A stretch of DNA of 64,000 bases from Salinimicrobium sp049680855 (lineage in GTDB: Bacteria > Bacteroidota > Bacteroidia > Flavobacteriales > Flavobacteriaceae), in contig NZ_JBMPGS010000004.1 in the NCBI RefSeq assembly GCF_049680855.1, positions 186,001 to 250,000 of the forward strand, read 5' to 3'. A program made the translations under genes and the position numbers. This document shows positions 1-7,180 of this stretch, one piece after another; position 1 is the stretch's first letter, and the number at the start of each line of letters is the position of its first letter. The notes below the pieces were generated by a model. That model was not told the origin of the DNA, ran no database searches, and saw nothing but the letters and a program-made list of their open reading frames with translations.

Positions 1-847
1 GACATTTTCAGAACCTGGAAATTACACGGTTTACGTTTATGCCACCGCCAAAAACAACCAGGAATGTATCAATGAACGGGAAATAAATATTACCGTATAT
101 CCACTTTTGGAGCTTGCCATTCCGGAAGCAACTTTATGTAGAAATCCTGAAACCGGAGAAGTGGAATCGAAAGCTCTCTTAAGCTCTGGTCTTGCTCCTA
201 ATGAATTTGAGGTGACCTGGTATTTTAATGGAAAGCCGGTGCACACCGGTGCAGATTACGCAGCTTCCGAAGCTGGCGAGTATACGGTAAAAACCACAAA
301 GCTACAGCCCGAAAAAGGAGCTTTGTGTAACTATTCTCCGGCCACTGTAAAGGTATGGGAATCGGCACAGCCTATCATCACAGCAGATGTCACCGCTCCT
401 TTTGAAGAAATTGCAGTTATTAATGTGAAAATTGATAAAGGTTTTGGAGAATATGAATACAGCCTGGATGGCGGAGAATTCCAGTTAGACAACGAATTTT
501 ATGATGTAGCATCGGGAGTTCATGAGATTAGGGTACGCGGCCTGACGGGCAATTGCGGCATGACCAGACTGGAAGTGGTGGTATTAAAATTTCCGGAATT
601 TTTTACTCCAAATGAGGATGGTTTTAACGAAACCTGGACCATCCCAGATCTCCTGAACCATCCGGAAGCAAGAATTTCCTTATTTGACCGTTATGGGCAG
701 CTTTTAAAGGTCTTCCCTCCCACCCAAAGCTGGGACGGAACTTTTAATGGCAGAAACATGCCTTCTGACGATTACTGGTTTAGAGTAAGCTTTGAACATG
801 ATGGCGTGGCTCACGATTTTAAATCACATTTTACACTAATGCGTTAA
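1..847 (+). CDS. T9SS type B sorting domain protein, C-terminal part (5' end outside window)
   Basis: The reading frame is already open at base 2 and has no start in the window, so this is the last 281 or so residues of a larger secreted protein. The visible N-terminal part looks like Ig/PKD-like beta-sandwich modules (GNYTV and GEYTV strand motifs, scattered Cys). The last 85 residues (FPEFFTPNEDGFNETW, then FDRYGQLL and the final WFRVSF..HFTLMR) match the gliding-motility-associated C-terminal (CHU_C, T9SS type B) domain. Proteins of this kind are exported across the outer membrane by the type IX system and stay on the surface. The next gene encodes PorP/SprF, the usual partner of type B cargo, which supports the call. 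The in-frame TTG at 107 is not the real start. Confidence 0.88.
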   Translation, partial: TFSEPGNYTVYVYATAKNNQECINEREINITVYPLLELAIPEATLCRNPETGEVESKALLSSGLAPNEFEVTWYFNGKPVHTGADYAASEAGEYTVKTTKLQPEKGALCNYSPATVKVWESAQPIITADVTAPFEEIAVINVKIDKGFGEYEYSLDGGEFQLDNEFYDVASGVHEIRVRGLTGNCGMTRLEVVVLKFPEFFTPNEDGFNETWTIPDLLNHPEARISLFDRYGQLLKVFPPTQSWDGTFNGRNMPSDDYWFRVSFEHDGVAHDFKSHFTLMR

Positions 848-891
848 AGGAAATCATTCCTCCAAAATGGTCCCAATAATATTGTGCTTTT

Positions 892-1962
892 ATGGCATTT
901 TACAGGCAGCATATGACGATAAGAGAATTATTTACGCAAAAAGTTAAAGTAGGAAAGCTTCTTTATTTCTCATTTTTGACACTTCTTTTCTTCGGAAGAG
1001 GATATTCCCAGGAGATCATTCCTACCTATTCAGATTATCTTACAGATAATCTCTATTTACTGCATCCTTCTATGGCCGGCGCTTCGAATATGAATAAAGT
1101 GAGGCTTACTGCAAGACAACAGTGGTTTGATGTGGAAAACGCACCGGGTTTGCAGACACTGAGCATTCACGCCAGGACGGGAAAAAAGATTGGACTGGGT
1201 GGCATTGCTTTTAATGATCATAACGGGAATTTTTCAAGGCGCGGACTTTATGGAACTTTTGCCTATCATTTAATGTTCTCCCGTAGCGAACTCGACCTCA
1301 ACCAACTTTCATTTGGAGTTAGCGCAGGATTCATTCAGCATTCCCTGGATCAACGGGGGTTTACGAGTTTTGACCCGCTGGCCGGCAACGGCTATACTTC
1401 AGATTTTTACGGAAATATGGATATAGGCGCTTCATATTATTACTATAATTTCTTTACCCACCTTACTGCAAAAAATATTTTGAGTATTGAGCGTGAATTC
1501 TTCTACTCCCCTGCAGACTCAAAAAATCAGAGAAAATACCTTTTCTCAACAGGTTATGTTATAGAAACTCCTCAAAGGTACTGGAGCTATGAACCCTCGG
1601 TATTGTTTCAATGGAAAGAATTTTCAGGCGAAAAACTCCTGGATATCAACTTAAAGGTGTACCGGGAAATGGATTCGGGAAGTCTTTTTGGCGGACTTTC
1701 GTACAGAAAGAACTTTGAAGGTGCAGAATATACCAACAGCAACGAAAGAATTCTAAACCAGCAACTGCAATATTTAACTCCGTTTGCCGGTTTTGAGCAC
1801 CGTAATTTTCTTTTCGCCTACACTTACAGTCAGCAGTTCAATAGCATTTTAATGAGTAATGCAGGATTTCACCAAATCACCCTGGGCTGGAACTTTGGCG
1901 AAAATCGTGGTCGTTATGAATGCTATTGCCCCGGAGTGAACCAAAAAAGAAGACGTCGCTAA
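892..1962 (+). CDS. PorP/SprF family type IX secretion outer-membrane protein
   Basis: A 356-residue protein with an N-terminal signal segment (LLYFSFLTLLFFGRGYSQ) followed by the family opening QEIIPTYSDYLTDNLYLLHPSMAGAS. The rest is beta-rich and ends in aromatic strands typical of an outer-membrane barrel. Family knowledge: PorP/SprF proteins bind type B sorted cargo at the outer membrane and are often encoded just 3' of it, as here (44 bp after the cargo gene). The start is uncertain: ATG at 892 gives a long n-region, and ATG at 913 would give a more usual signal peptide. It is probably cotranscribed with the upstream cargo gene. Confidence 0.9.
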   Translation: MAFYRQHMTIRELFTQKVKVGKLLYFSFLTLLFFGRGYSQEIIPTYSDYLTDNLYLLHPSMAGASNMNKVRLTARQQWFDVENAPGLQTLSIHARTGKKIGLGGIAFNDHNGNFSRRGLYGTFAYHLMFSRSELDLNQLSFGVSAGFIQHSLDQRGFTSFDPLAGNGYTSDFYGNMDIGASYYYYNFFTHLTAKNILSIEREFFYSPADSKNQRKYLFSTGYVIETPQRYWSYEPSVLFQWKEFSGEKLLDINLKVYREMDSGSLFGGLSYRKNFEGAEYTNSNERILNQQLQYLTPFAGFEHRNFLFAYTYSQQFNSILMSNAGFHQITLGWNFGENRGRYECYCPGVNQKRRRR

Positions 1963-2045
1963 CCTGGTGGATCACCAAATTATGGAGTTATTCATTCATT
2001 ATTAAACTGCAGATTAGCAGCCCGGAATTGGACTCAAAAAAAAAT

Positions 2046-2507
2046 ATGAAAAAGCACCTTTTTAGCTCCCCTTTAATTTTCCTGCTTCTAAGTATTTTCA
2101 CCATTAGCTGCGGAAAAGAAGAACCACTAGATCTACCGGCACCCGAGTTTACTAAGGCAAGAGCTTTAGATATGCCAGCTTATTTTGAATTTAATCATAA
2201 TTATACGATTGAGGTAGTATACATGCTCCCCTCCTCCTGCTATAGGCCAATTGGTCTCGGCATTGAAAGAAAAGGAAACACCGCGGAAGGTCTGCGGAAC
2301 GTTTTTGTTACTGGAATCGCCAGAAAGAATTCTGAAGCAACTTGTAGTGAGAACGGAAAAGTTGCTTCAGAAATAACCGAGAGCTTTTACATGCGCATTG
2401 ACCAAGCACAGCCATACATGTTCTACTTTTATAACGGCCTGAATGCGGAAGGTAAGTATCATTTTACAGAAGTGGAGATTCCTGTAAAAATTCTGGAAGA
2501 AAAGTAA
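2046..2507 (+). CDS. Small lipoprotein of unknown function
   Basis: A 153-residue protein. The frame is open upstream from 1920, but the ATG at 2046 begins a clean lipoprotein signal peptide (MKKHLFSS..LLLSIFTISCGKEE, lipobox Cys at residue 20), so that start is chosen. The mature part is beta-rich with several Cys (SSCYRP, ATCSENG). I do not recognise a family. It follows the PorP/SprF gene by 83 bp on the same strand, so it may belong to the same transcription unit and sit in the envelope near the T9SS cargo. No catalytic motif is visible. Confidence 0.72.
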   Translation: MKKHLFSSPLIFLLLSIFTISCGKEEPLDLPAPEFTKARALDMPAYFEFNHNYTIEVVYMLPSSCYRPIGLGIERKGNTAEGLRNVFVTGIARKNSEATCSENGKVASEITESFYMRIDQAQPYMFYFYNGLNAEGKYHFTEVEIPVKILEEK

Positions 2508-2583
2508 AATTAGGGAAGTGAAAAATGATGTTTTGGAGAGTAATTTTAAAAAGGATGATCCAGGATCAAATATTTTTCATGTT

Positions 2584-2618
2584 TTTGTTTTTCCTTTTTA
2601 CAATAAAACATATATTTG
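2584..2618 (+). promoter_or_regulatory. Promoter of tRNA-Arg
   Basis: TATATTTG at 2611-2618 fits the Bacteroidota -7 consensus TAnnTTTG, and a TTTG at 2584-2587 could be the -33 element, although the spacing of 23 bp is a little long. The box ends 12 bp before the mature tRNA 5' end. Confidence 0.5.
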
Positions 2619-2630
2619 CACCCGCAAAAC

Positions 2631-2704
2631 GGCCTCGTGGCGCAACTGAATAGCGCATCTGATTACGGCTCAGAAGGTTCCAGGTTTGAATCCTGGCGAG
2701 GTCA
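2631..2704 (+). tRNA. tRNA-Arg (anticodon ACG)
   Basis: A 74-nt cloverleaf is readable by eye. The acceptor stem is GGCCTCG with CGAGGTC, containing one G-U pair. The anticodon stem is TCTGA/TCAGA with loop TTACGGC, giving anticodon ACG. The T arm has GGTTTGAATCC, and the discriminator is A. The 3' CCA is not encoded. It is followed by a hairpin terminator. Confidence 0.93.
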
Positions 2705-2718
2705 CTTCAAATATTTAA

Positions 2719-2756
2719 AAACCCTGTAAATAATTATTTTACAGGGTTTTTTATTT
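2719..2756 (+). terminator. Rho-independent terminator after tRNA-Arg
   Basis: ACCCTGTAAA pairs with TTTTACAGGGT around an AT-rich loop and is followed by a T-rich run. It lies 15 bp after the tRNA 3' end. Confidence 0.8.
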
Positions 2757-2818
2757 TTTAAAGATATTGGATGTTGATCAAGATTTTGGAATTCCTACAG
2801 GAATTCAATCTCTAGCTA

Positions 2819-3232
2819 CTAGTGCGGCAACTTATCGCGTATAAGTCCGTAGAGAAAAGTTCCGAGGAGTGCACCCAGCAGGACAACAAGTATGGATATA
2901 TATCCCGCTCCAATAAGCGTGTAAATGGGCCCCGGACAGGAACCTGCAAGTGCCCAACCTAATCCAAAAATTATCCCGCCATACATATACCGGCTAAAAC
3001 TTTTGTTCTTCGGGGTGAAAACGATTGGTTCGCTATCTATGGATTTGACTTTGTATTTTTTAATAAGCCAGGTTCCCAAGATACCAAGTGTAAGGGCAGA
3101 ACCTATAATTCCATACATATGAAAGGACTGAAACTGGAACATTTCGTAAATGCGAAACCAGGATGCGGCTTCACTTTTAAACATTACAATTCCGAAAATA
3201 ATACCTATGATTAAAAATTTTAAATGTTTCAT
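2819..3232 (-). CDS. YeeE/YedE-type sulfur transporter subunit (DUF6691-like, PmpB-like)
   Basis: A 137-residue membrane protein with about four hydrophobic segments and a conserved GGIIFGLGWALAGSCPGPIY motif (Cys99). Family knowledge: YeeE/YedE proteins carry thiosulfate or related sulfur species through the inner membrane using conserved Cys in GGxxFGxGxxxxGxC loops. Here the family is split in two genes, and this is the second half. It starts 3 bp after the upstream partner ends, so the two are translationally linked. In related bacteria such pairs lie beside MBL-rhodanese and TauE genes, as here. The exact substrate is inference. Confidence 0.85.
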   Translation of the reverse strand: MKHLKFLIIGIIFGIVMFKSEAASWFRIYEMFQFQSFHMYGIIGSALTLGILGTWLIKKYKVKSIDSEPIVFTPKNKSFSRYMYGGIIFGLGWALAGSCPGPIYTLIGAGYISILVVLLGALLGTFLYGLIRDKLPH

Positions 3233-3235
3233 AAC

Positions 3236-3805
3236 TCAATAAAATATTAAAGGGAATAACAGGTGAACCATAACCAGTCCACCAATAAAAAATCCAATGA
3301 CTGCAATTAAGGATGGTAATTGTAAATTACTCAATCCCGAAATGGCATGTCCCGAAGTACATCCACCGGCGTACCTAGCACCAAAACCTATTAAAAGTCC
3401 GCCAATTAGTAAAATTACCAGAGACTTAGGATTTGCTAAAGCATCTGTGGCAAAAAGTTCATCTGGGAGATAAGCCTCTCCAGCACTGGTGATTCCAAGG
3501 TTCTCTAGGGTTGTCACGGTATCAGGATTAATATTTACTGCAGTATTTGTGCTTAACAAATTAGCTGCTATAAAGCCGCCAATAATTGCACCGGCTACCA
3601 CTACAAGGTTCCACCGCTGACTCTTCCAGTCGAAATTGAAAAATTCTGCTTTTTTTCCGGCTCCTCCAATTGTGCACATAGTACGCAGGTTTGAAGACAT
3701 TCCAAAAGTTCTACCTCCTAAGAGCAGCAGAAACATAATTCCTGCTATAAGTGGCCCGGCAACATACCAGGGCCAGGGTTCTAAAATCCATTCCATATTT
3801 GTCAT
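3236..3805 (-). CDS. YeeE/YedE-type sulfur transporter subunit (PmpA-like)
   Basis: A 189-residue inner-membrane protein with four or five hydrophobic segments. Two conserved loop Cys are visible: LRTMCTIGG (Cys44) and GFGARYAGGCTSGHAISG (Cys149), the latter being the family signature. It is the first gene of a two-gene operon with the DUF6691-like partner and probably imports thiosulfate or a related sulfane-sulfur compound. Transcription should start near 3814, judged from the operator and -7 box at 3817-3860, which leaves a very short leader. The ATG at 3796 (residue 4) is an equally good start. Confidence 0.88.
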   Translation of the reverse strand: MTNMEWILEPWPWYVAGPLIAGIMFLLLLGGRTFGMSSNLRTMCTIGGAGKKAEFFNFDWKSQRWNLVVVAGAIIGGFIAANLLSTNTAVNINPDTVTTLENLGITSAGEAYLPDELFATDALANPKSLVILLIGGLLIGFGARYAGGCTSGHAISGLSNLQLPSLIAVIGFFIGGLVMVHLLFPLIFY

Positions 3806-3816
3806 TTTTAAGGCTG

Positions 3817-3860
3817 CAAAGAAAAGCAGATAAAGATCATTTTACAGTAACAATTGTTAC
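3817..3860 (-). promoter_or_regulatory. Crp/Fnr-type operator plus -7 box, yeeE/yedE operon (site A)
   Basis: GTAACAATTGTTAC at 3847-3860 is a perfect 14-bp palindrome. Exactly 22 bp downstream on the minus strand is TTTCTTTG (3817-3824), one mismatch from TAnnTTTG. The same arrangement occurs at three other promoters in this island. Centred near -40, it fits class II activation by a Crp/Fnr-family regulator. Confidence 0.7.
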
Positions 3861-4003
3861 AATGTGAACTATGATTAGATTATTTCAATAACTACACCTA
3901 TTTAGATAAAATTTGAAAAGCAGAACATCCTTTCTTTGAGATACAAGTTACATTCATTACCCAACTTTTGTTTTACCTTTAAGGAACTCAAAAAGTTTAC
4001 AAC

Positions 4004-4693
4004 ATGAAAAAGATAGGATTAATTGGAGGCACTTCCTGGCACTCCACGATAGTTTATTACCGTTTCATCAATGAAATGGTGGGCGAGAAAATTGGAAATC
4101 AGGCAAATCCTGAGTTACTTATTTACAGTCTTAATGTGGAGTTGATGCGGGAGCACAATGTTGAAAAGATCAACAATAAATACCTGGAAATAGCACAAAC
4201 GCTGCAGACTGCAGGTGTTAAAGCTGTGGTTATTTGCGCGAATACGCCGCACATGGTATACAATTTTGTTCAACCCAAAATCAATATCCCAATACTGCAT
4301 ATTGCAGATGCTATAGGGATTTCAGGCAAAAACAAGGGCCTGAAAAAACTCGGGCTATTAGGCACTCGTTCTACTATGACGGGAGATTTTATTTCTGCTC
4401 CGTTAAAGGAGAAGTACGGTATAGAAACAATCATTCCGGAAAGTGAATATATAGATAAAAACCATGAATATATTTCGCAGGAACTTACAAAAGGTGTTTT
4501 TAGTGAAGAGGCAAAAAAATTCTATCTGGAGCAAATGAGGTTGCTTCGTTCCAGGGGTGCAGATGGTATAATTTTGGGCTGTACAGAGCTTCCTATGCTT
4601 CTTGAGCAAAAAGATTTTGATCTTCCCCTCCTTGCTACCACCAATCTGCATGCGCAAATGGCTGCCGATTTTATCCTTTCTGAAGGGCAATAA
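4004..4693 (+). CDS. Aspartate/glutamate racemase family protein
   Basis: A 229-residue cytosolic enzyme. The N-terminus MKKIGLIGGTSWHSTIVYYR is the family opening. The two catalytic Cys of cofactor-independent racemases are present as VVICANTPH (Cys78) and GIILGCTELPML (Cys193), and the length is normal for the YgeA-like branch. The substrate (Asp, Glu or another amino acid) cannot be told from the sequence. It is divergent from the yeeE/yedE pair with 198 bp between them. No copy of the island operator points at it, so its link to sulfur metabolism is only positional. Confidence 0.88.
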   Translation: MKKIGLIGGTSWHSTIVYYRFINEMVGEKIGNQANPELLIYSLNVELMREHNVEKINNKYLEIAQTLQTAGVKAVVICANTPHMVYNFVQPKINIPILHIADAIGISGKNKGLKKLGLLGTRSTMTGDFISAPLKEKYGIETIIPESEYIDKNHEYISQELTKGVFSEEAKKFYLEQMRLLRSRGADGIILGCTELPMLLEQKDFDLPLLATTNLHAQMAADFILSEGQ

Positions 4694-4765
4694 AATTTGC
4701 TGCAATCCTATTGAAACAGAAGATTAAAAACGAAATTTCTCTTCTCTAAAAAATGTCAGTAATAG

Positions 4766-4780
4766 TCAAAAATGTCATTT
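4766..4780. repeat. Recurrent intergenic palindrome, copy 1
   Basis: TCAAAAATGTCATTT, a member of the TCAAAAATGnCATTTTTGA family, lying 73 bp 3' of the racemase stop. Confidence 0.5.
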
Positions 4781-4915
4781 ACCGAAGTCTTTTCTATTAC
4801 TCCTGAAGTTTAATCTTCCGCAGCATCTTTGCTGATGCTGGATTTTCAGTAGCCTGAAATGCGTTTCTTAAAATTGCCTGTTTCTTCTTTTTATTGCTAC
4901 TTTTCAGTCTCTTAT

Positions 4916-4959
4916 GTAACAAAAGTAACTGTAAGGCCTGGTTTTTAGTTCTAAATTTG
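4916..4959 (+). promoter_or_regulatory. Crp/Fnr-type operator plus -7 box, rhodanese gene (site D)
   Basis: GTAACAAAAGTAAC at 4916-4929 matches GTAAC-N4-GTTAC with one mismatch. A perfect TAAATTTG box follows at 4952-4959 after exactly 22 bp, the same spacing as sites A, B and C. Predicted transcription start is near 4966, about 30 nt before the ATG. Confidence 0.65.
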
Positions 4960-4996
4960 AAAGCATAAATTATTCAGTTAATAAAAAATATCAGTA

Positions 4997-5281
4997 ATGA
5001 ATATAGAAGAAATAATCAGAAATAACGAAGGTATTATTGTAGATGTTCGTACTCCCGGGGAATTTAGTGGAGGAAGTGTATCGGGAGCAGTAAACATTCC
5101 CTTAAATGAAGTTCCACAACGTCTGGAAGAACTTAAGGAGATGGATGCTCCTGTGATCTTTTGCTGTGCCACAGGAAACCGAAGCGGACAAGCAACCAGG
5201 TTTGTCAACCAGCAGGGAGTTGACTGTATGAACGGTGGATCATGGCTAGAAGTGAATTTTTTAACCTCTCAGGAAGCCTGA
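4997..5281 (+). CDS. Single-domain rhodanese-like sulfurtransferase
   Basis: A 94-residue protein that is one rhodanese domain. The N-terminal IIVDVRTPGEFSGG.VSGAVNIPL is the CH2A region. The active-site loop CATGNRS carries the catalytic Cys57 in CxxGxRS form, and the C-terminal GGSWLEV replaces the usual GGxxxW. There is no signal peptide, so it is cytosolic. It would hold a persulfide on Cys57 and pass sulfane sulfur to acceptors. Its own promoter carries the operator shared with the transporter and the CstB-like gene, so it belongs to the same regulon. Confidence 0.92.
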   Translation: MNIEEIIRNNEGIIVDVRTPGEFSGGSVSGAVNIPLNEVPQRLEELKEMDAPVIFCCATGNRSGQATRFVNQQGVDCMNGGSWLEVNFLTSQEA

Positions 5282-5584
5282 TACTTTTCATAACATAGAG
5301 CAAATTTTGGGTTTTTCCCCCTGCACCCGATCTACACCCTACCGAATGAGATTGATAGGGAAAGGTTTTGATTAAGGGTAAAGAGCCTGTAAAATTTCCT
5401 CCAAAATCTCTGAATGACATATGAGGTTATAATTTCAGTTTATCAGATTTCGTAAGTAGTTTTAAAAATTAATTCAAACCCCGGCTTTCCTTTAAAGGAA
5501 TCCGGGGTTTTTATTTGTGCCCGGTAAGGCGCAGAGCTCAGAAAAGGCTTAGCAAAGTCTCCCGATTTTGCGTCTTCTCCTTTA
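5282..5584. other. Intergenic region, rhodanese to OBAP lipoprotein
   Basis: 303 bp between convergent genes. It contains one strong terminator (5476-5512), and I see nothing else convincing. A minus-strand frame over 5205-5420 has no recognisable features and overlaps the end of the rhodanese gene. Confidence 0.5.
5476..5512 (+). terminator. Strong hairpin terminator
   Basis: AAACCCCGG (5476-5484) pairs with CCGGGGTTT (5502-5510). The stem interior TTCCTTTAAAGGAA is itself palindromic, and a T-rich tail follows. It lies between convergent genes and could serve both strands. Confidence 0.8.
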
Positions 5585-6349
5585 TTACTGCATTGTATCC
5601 TTTGAATTCTTATTCTTTACGCCAGGAATTAATTTTGTGGGCCCCGGAAATTTATCTTTTATAGCATCCACTCCCTCCTGTGGATTTGCCCTGGAGATTA
5701 GCTCTTTTCGTTCTTCGCGTTTATCTTGGGTTTCAATGTCCATAGCCTCATCCCTCTTCTCCACAAGCCTGGGTTGAACTTCTCCATCTCTATTGAAAGA
5801 CCAGGCTAGCATAGGATCACCCAAAGGCAAATCATCTTTGTCTGAACTCCAGACATGCCAGGTTTTGCCGTAGCTATTCATCTTGCTGTCCATCAGTTCC
5901 ATTTCGGCTACATCGGGCAGTCCGGGAGCGACTAACTGCCCTGAAAGGATCTCATAATTGTGCGGGTGCCAGTACTGCTTTTCTTCTTCAGGCAGACTCT
6001 CAAATAATTTTTCAGAAATAATATATTCTATTCCCGTAAGTTTGGCGTCTTCAGTGTTACCATCGAATAAAGCACATTGTGCAAAATCTTCGTTTACCTG
6101 AGTACAAAAGTGATGTGCTTCCATTTGATGGCCTGGATCTTCTTTCATGGGGTGGAAGCCGACCAAATAAACCTCCATAGGATCAAAAGGAGCTTTAGTC
6201 TGGATGAGGTTAGATCCTGTTTCCAGCACATTGGTTTTTGTACTTTCATCCCTTCCCGGTACTTCGGTATCAGATTTTCGATCCTCTCCACAGGAAGTGA
6301 TCATTACTGCACTAATAAATACAGCTACAAAGTGGTTAATTGTTCTCAT
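5585..6349 (-). CDS. OBAP (DUF1264) family lipoprotein
   Basis: A 254-residue protein with a lipoprotein signal peptide (lipobox VMITSC, Cys20). The core from about residue 55 to 200 matches the oil-body-associated/DUF1264 family. Features seen are QMEAHHFCTQVNEDFAQCALFDG, LTGIEYIISEKLFESLPEEEKQYWHPHNYEILSGQLVAPGLP, and KTWHVWSSD with LPLGDPMLAWSFNRDG. The family is best known from plant oil bodies, its bacterial role is unknown, and here it would be anchored in the envelope. The tail (about 205-254) is charged. It lies in the sulfur island but has no copy of the shared operator, so its role there is open. Confidence 0.82.
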   Translation of the reverse strand: MRTINHFVAVFISAVMITSCGEDRKSDTEVPGRDESTKTNVLETGSNLIQTKAPFDPMEVYLVGFHPMKEDPGHQMEAHHFCTQVNEDFAQCALFDGNTEDAKLTGIEYIISEKLFESLPEEEKQYWHPHNYEILSGQLVAPGLPDVAEMELMDSKMNSYGKTWHVWSSDKDDLPLGDPMLAWSFNRDGEVQPRLVEKRDEAMDIETQDKREERKELISRANPQEGVDAIKDKFPGPTKLIPGVKNKNSKDTMQ

Positions 6350-6573
6350 TCCTTTGATTTTAAAAGTCTATTCAATTTACATATTCCTAACTCTTTATAA
6401 AACAGACACTTCGGAATTAAGTAAAACTTAACCTTTCTTGTAGGCAAGAAGATGCTGACCTCATTCAGCGTGTATTCTGAAAATTTTATACAACATATTA
6501 ATTCTATTCTAAATGTGCAGATGATATTTTTCTAATTCCTTAAATTTAAAGGGAAGCCACAAAGGAGAAAACT

Positions 6574-7040
6574 ATGGAAGAGCAACATCAACAGCATGAG
6601 GAAAGAGTACGCAGCTCTTCGTCATCTGAAAAGAACCAGAAGATTGATCGGGAAACCATTGAGAACATAAAGAAATATGAACATAAAAGTCCTGCAGAAA
6701 TTGAGAAGAGAATCGAAGCACTGGAGAAAGAATGGGATATTGAGCGATTGCTGGAAACCAATATGTCGAGCTTAGCATTAATTGGGATCGCACTTACTAT
6801 TTTTGTACACGAATATTGGATCATTCTCCCCATCATTGTGCTTTCCTTTTTTTTACAGCACGCCTTGCAGGGATGGTGTCCTCCCCTACCAATATTTAGA
6901 TCTATGGGAAAAAAACCAGGGCAGAACTGGACAGAGAGAAATATACATTAAAAGTATTAAAAGGAGATTTTGATGAGGTTCCAAAACCGGGAGATCCTTT
7001 AAATGCTGAAAAAATCTACAAGGCAACAACAAAAAATTAA
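6574..7040 (+). CDS. DUF2892-type membrane protein with a -1 frameshift
   Basis: The frame from ATG 6574 ends at 6951 after 125 codons, but its last residues are unlike the family. At 6909-6915 lies A_AAA_AAA in the zero frame. Moving back one base there continues the protein for 41 more codons to a stop at 7038-7040, giving the typical tail KKTRAELDREKYTLKVLKGDF. The full product would be about 155 residues: a charged N-terminus (1-55), two membrane segments (about 66-95), then QHALQGWCPPLPIFRSMG. Such proteins accompany MBL-rhodanese genes. The break may be a homopolymer read error (7 versus 8 A), a real mutation or programmed frameshifting; the sequence alone cannot decide. Confidence 0.62.
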
Positions 7041-7119
7041 ATGGGCTTACTTAACAGAGAAGGCATTCAGAGCGAAAATATAGCTTAAGGTGCATATTAA
7101 TGTGACACCCCATATCATC

Positions 7120-7161
7120 ATAAAAAATTGAGGCTGCCCATAAATGGACAACCTCAATTCA
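7120..7161 (-). terminator. Terminator of the CstB-like gene
   Basis: AATTGAGG (7127-7134) pairs with CCTCAATT (7152-7159), with further partial pairing inside. On the minus strand the stem is followed by a TTTTTT run, so it mainly ends the minus-strand transcript 20 bp after that gene's stop. Confidence 0.7.
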
Positions 7162-7180
7162 AAACTATCTAATTTGAAAA

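Larger units (their letters stand above)
4694..4996. other. Intergenic region, racemase to rhodanese
   Basis: 303 bp without a gene. It holds two copies of an AAAATGTCA-type element (4748-4760 partial, 4766-4780), a hairpin pairing CAGCATC 4821-4827 with GATGCTG 4834-4840 that may end the racemase transcript, and the operator/promoter of the rhodanese gene (4916-4959). Confidence 0.55.

Noticed and set aside
5205..5420. 71-codon minus-strand frame overlapping the rhodanese 3' end.
   Set aside because: No signal, domain or promoter; the rhodanese gene on the other strand is clear.
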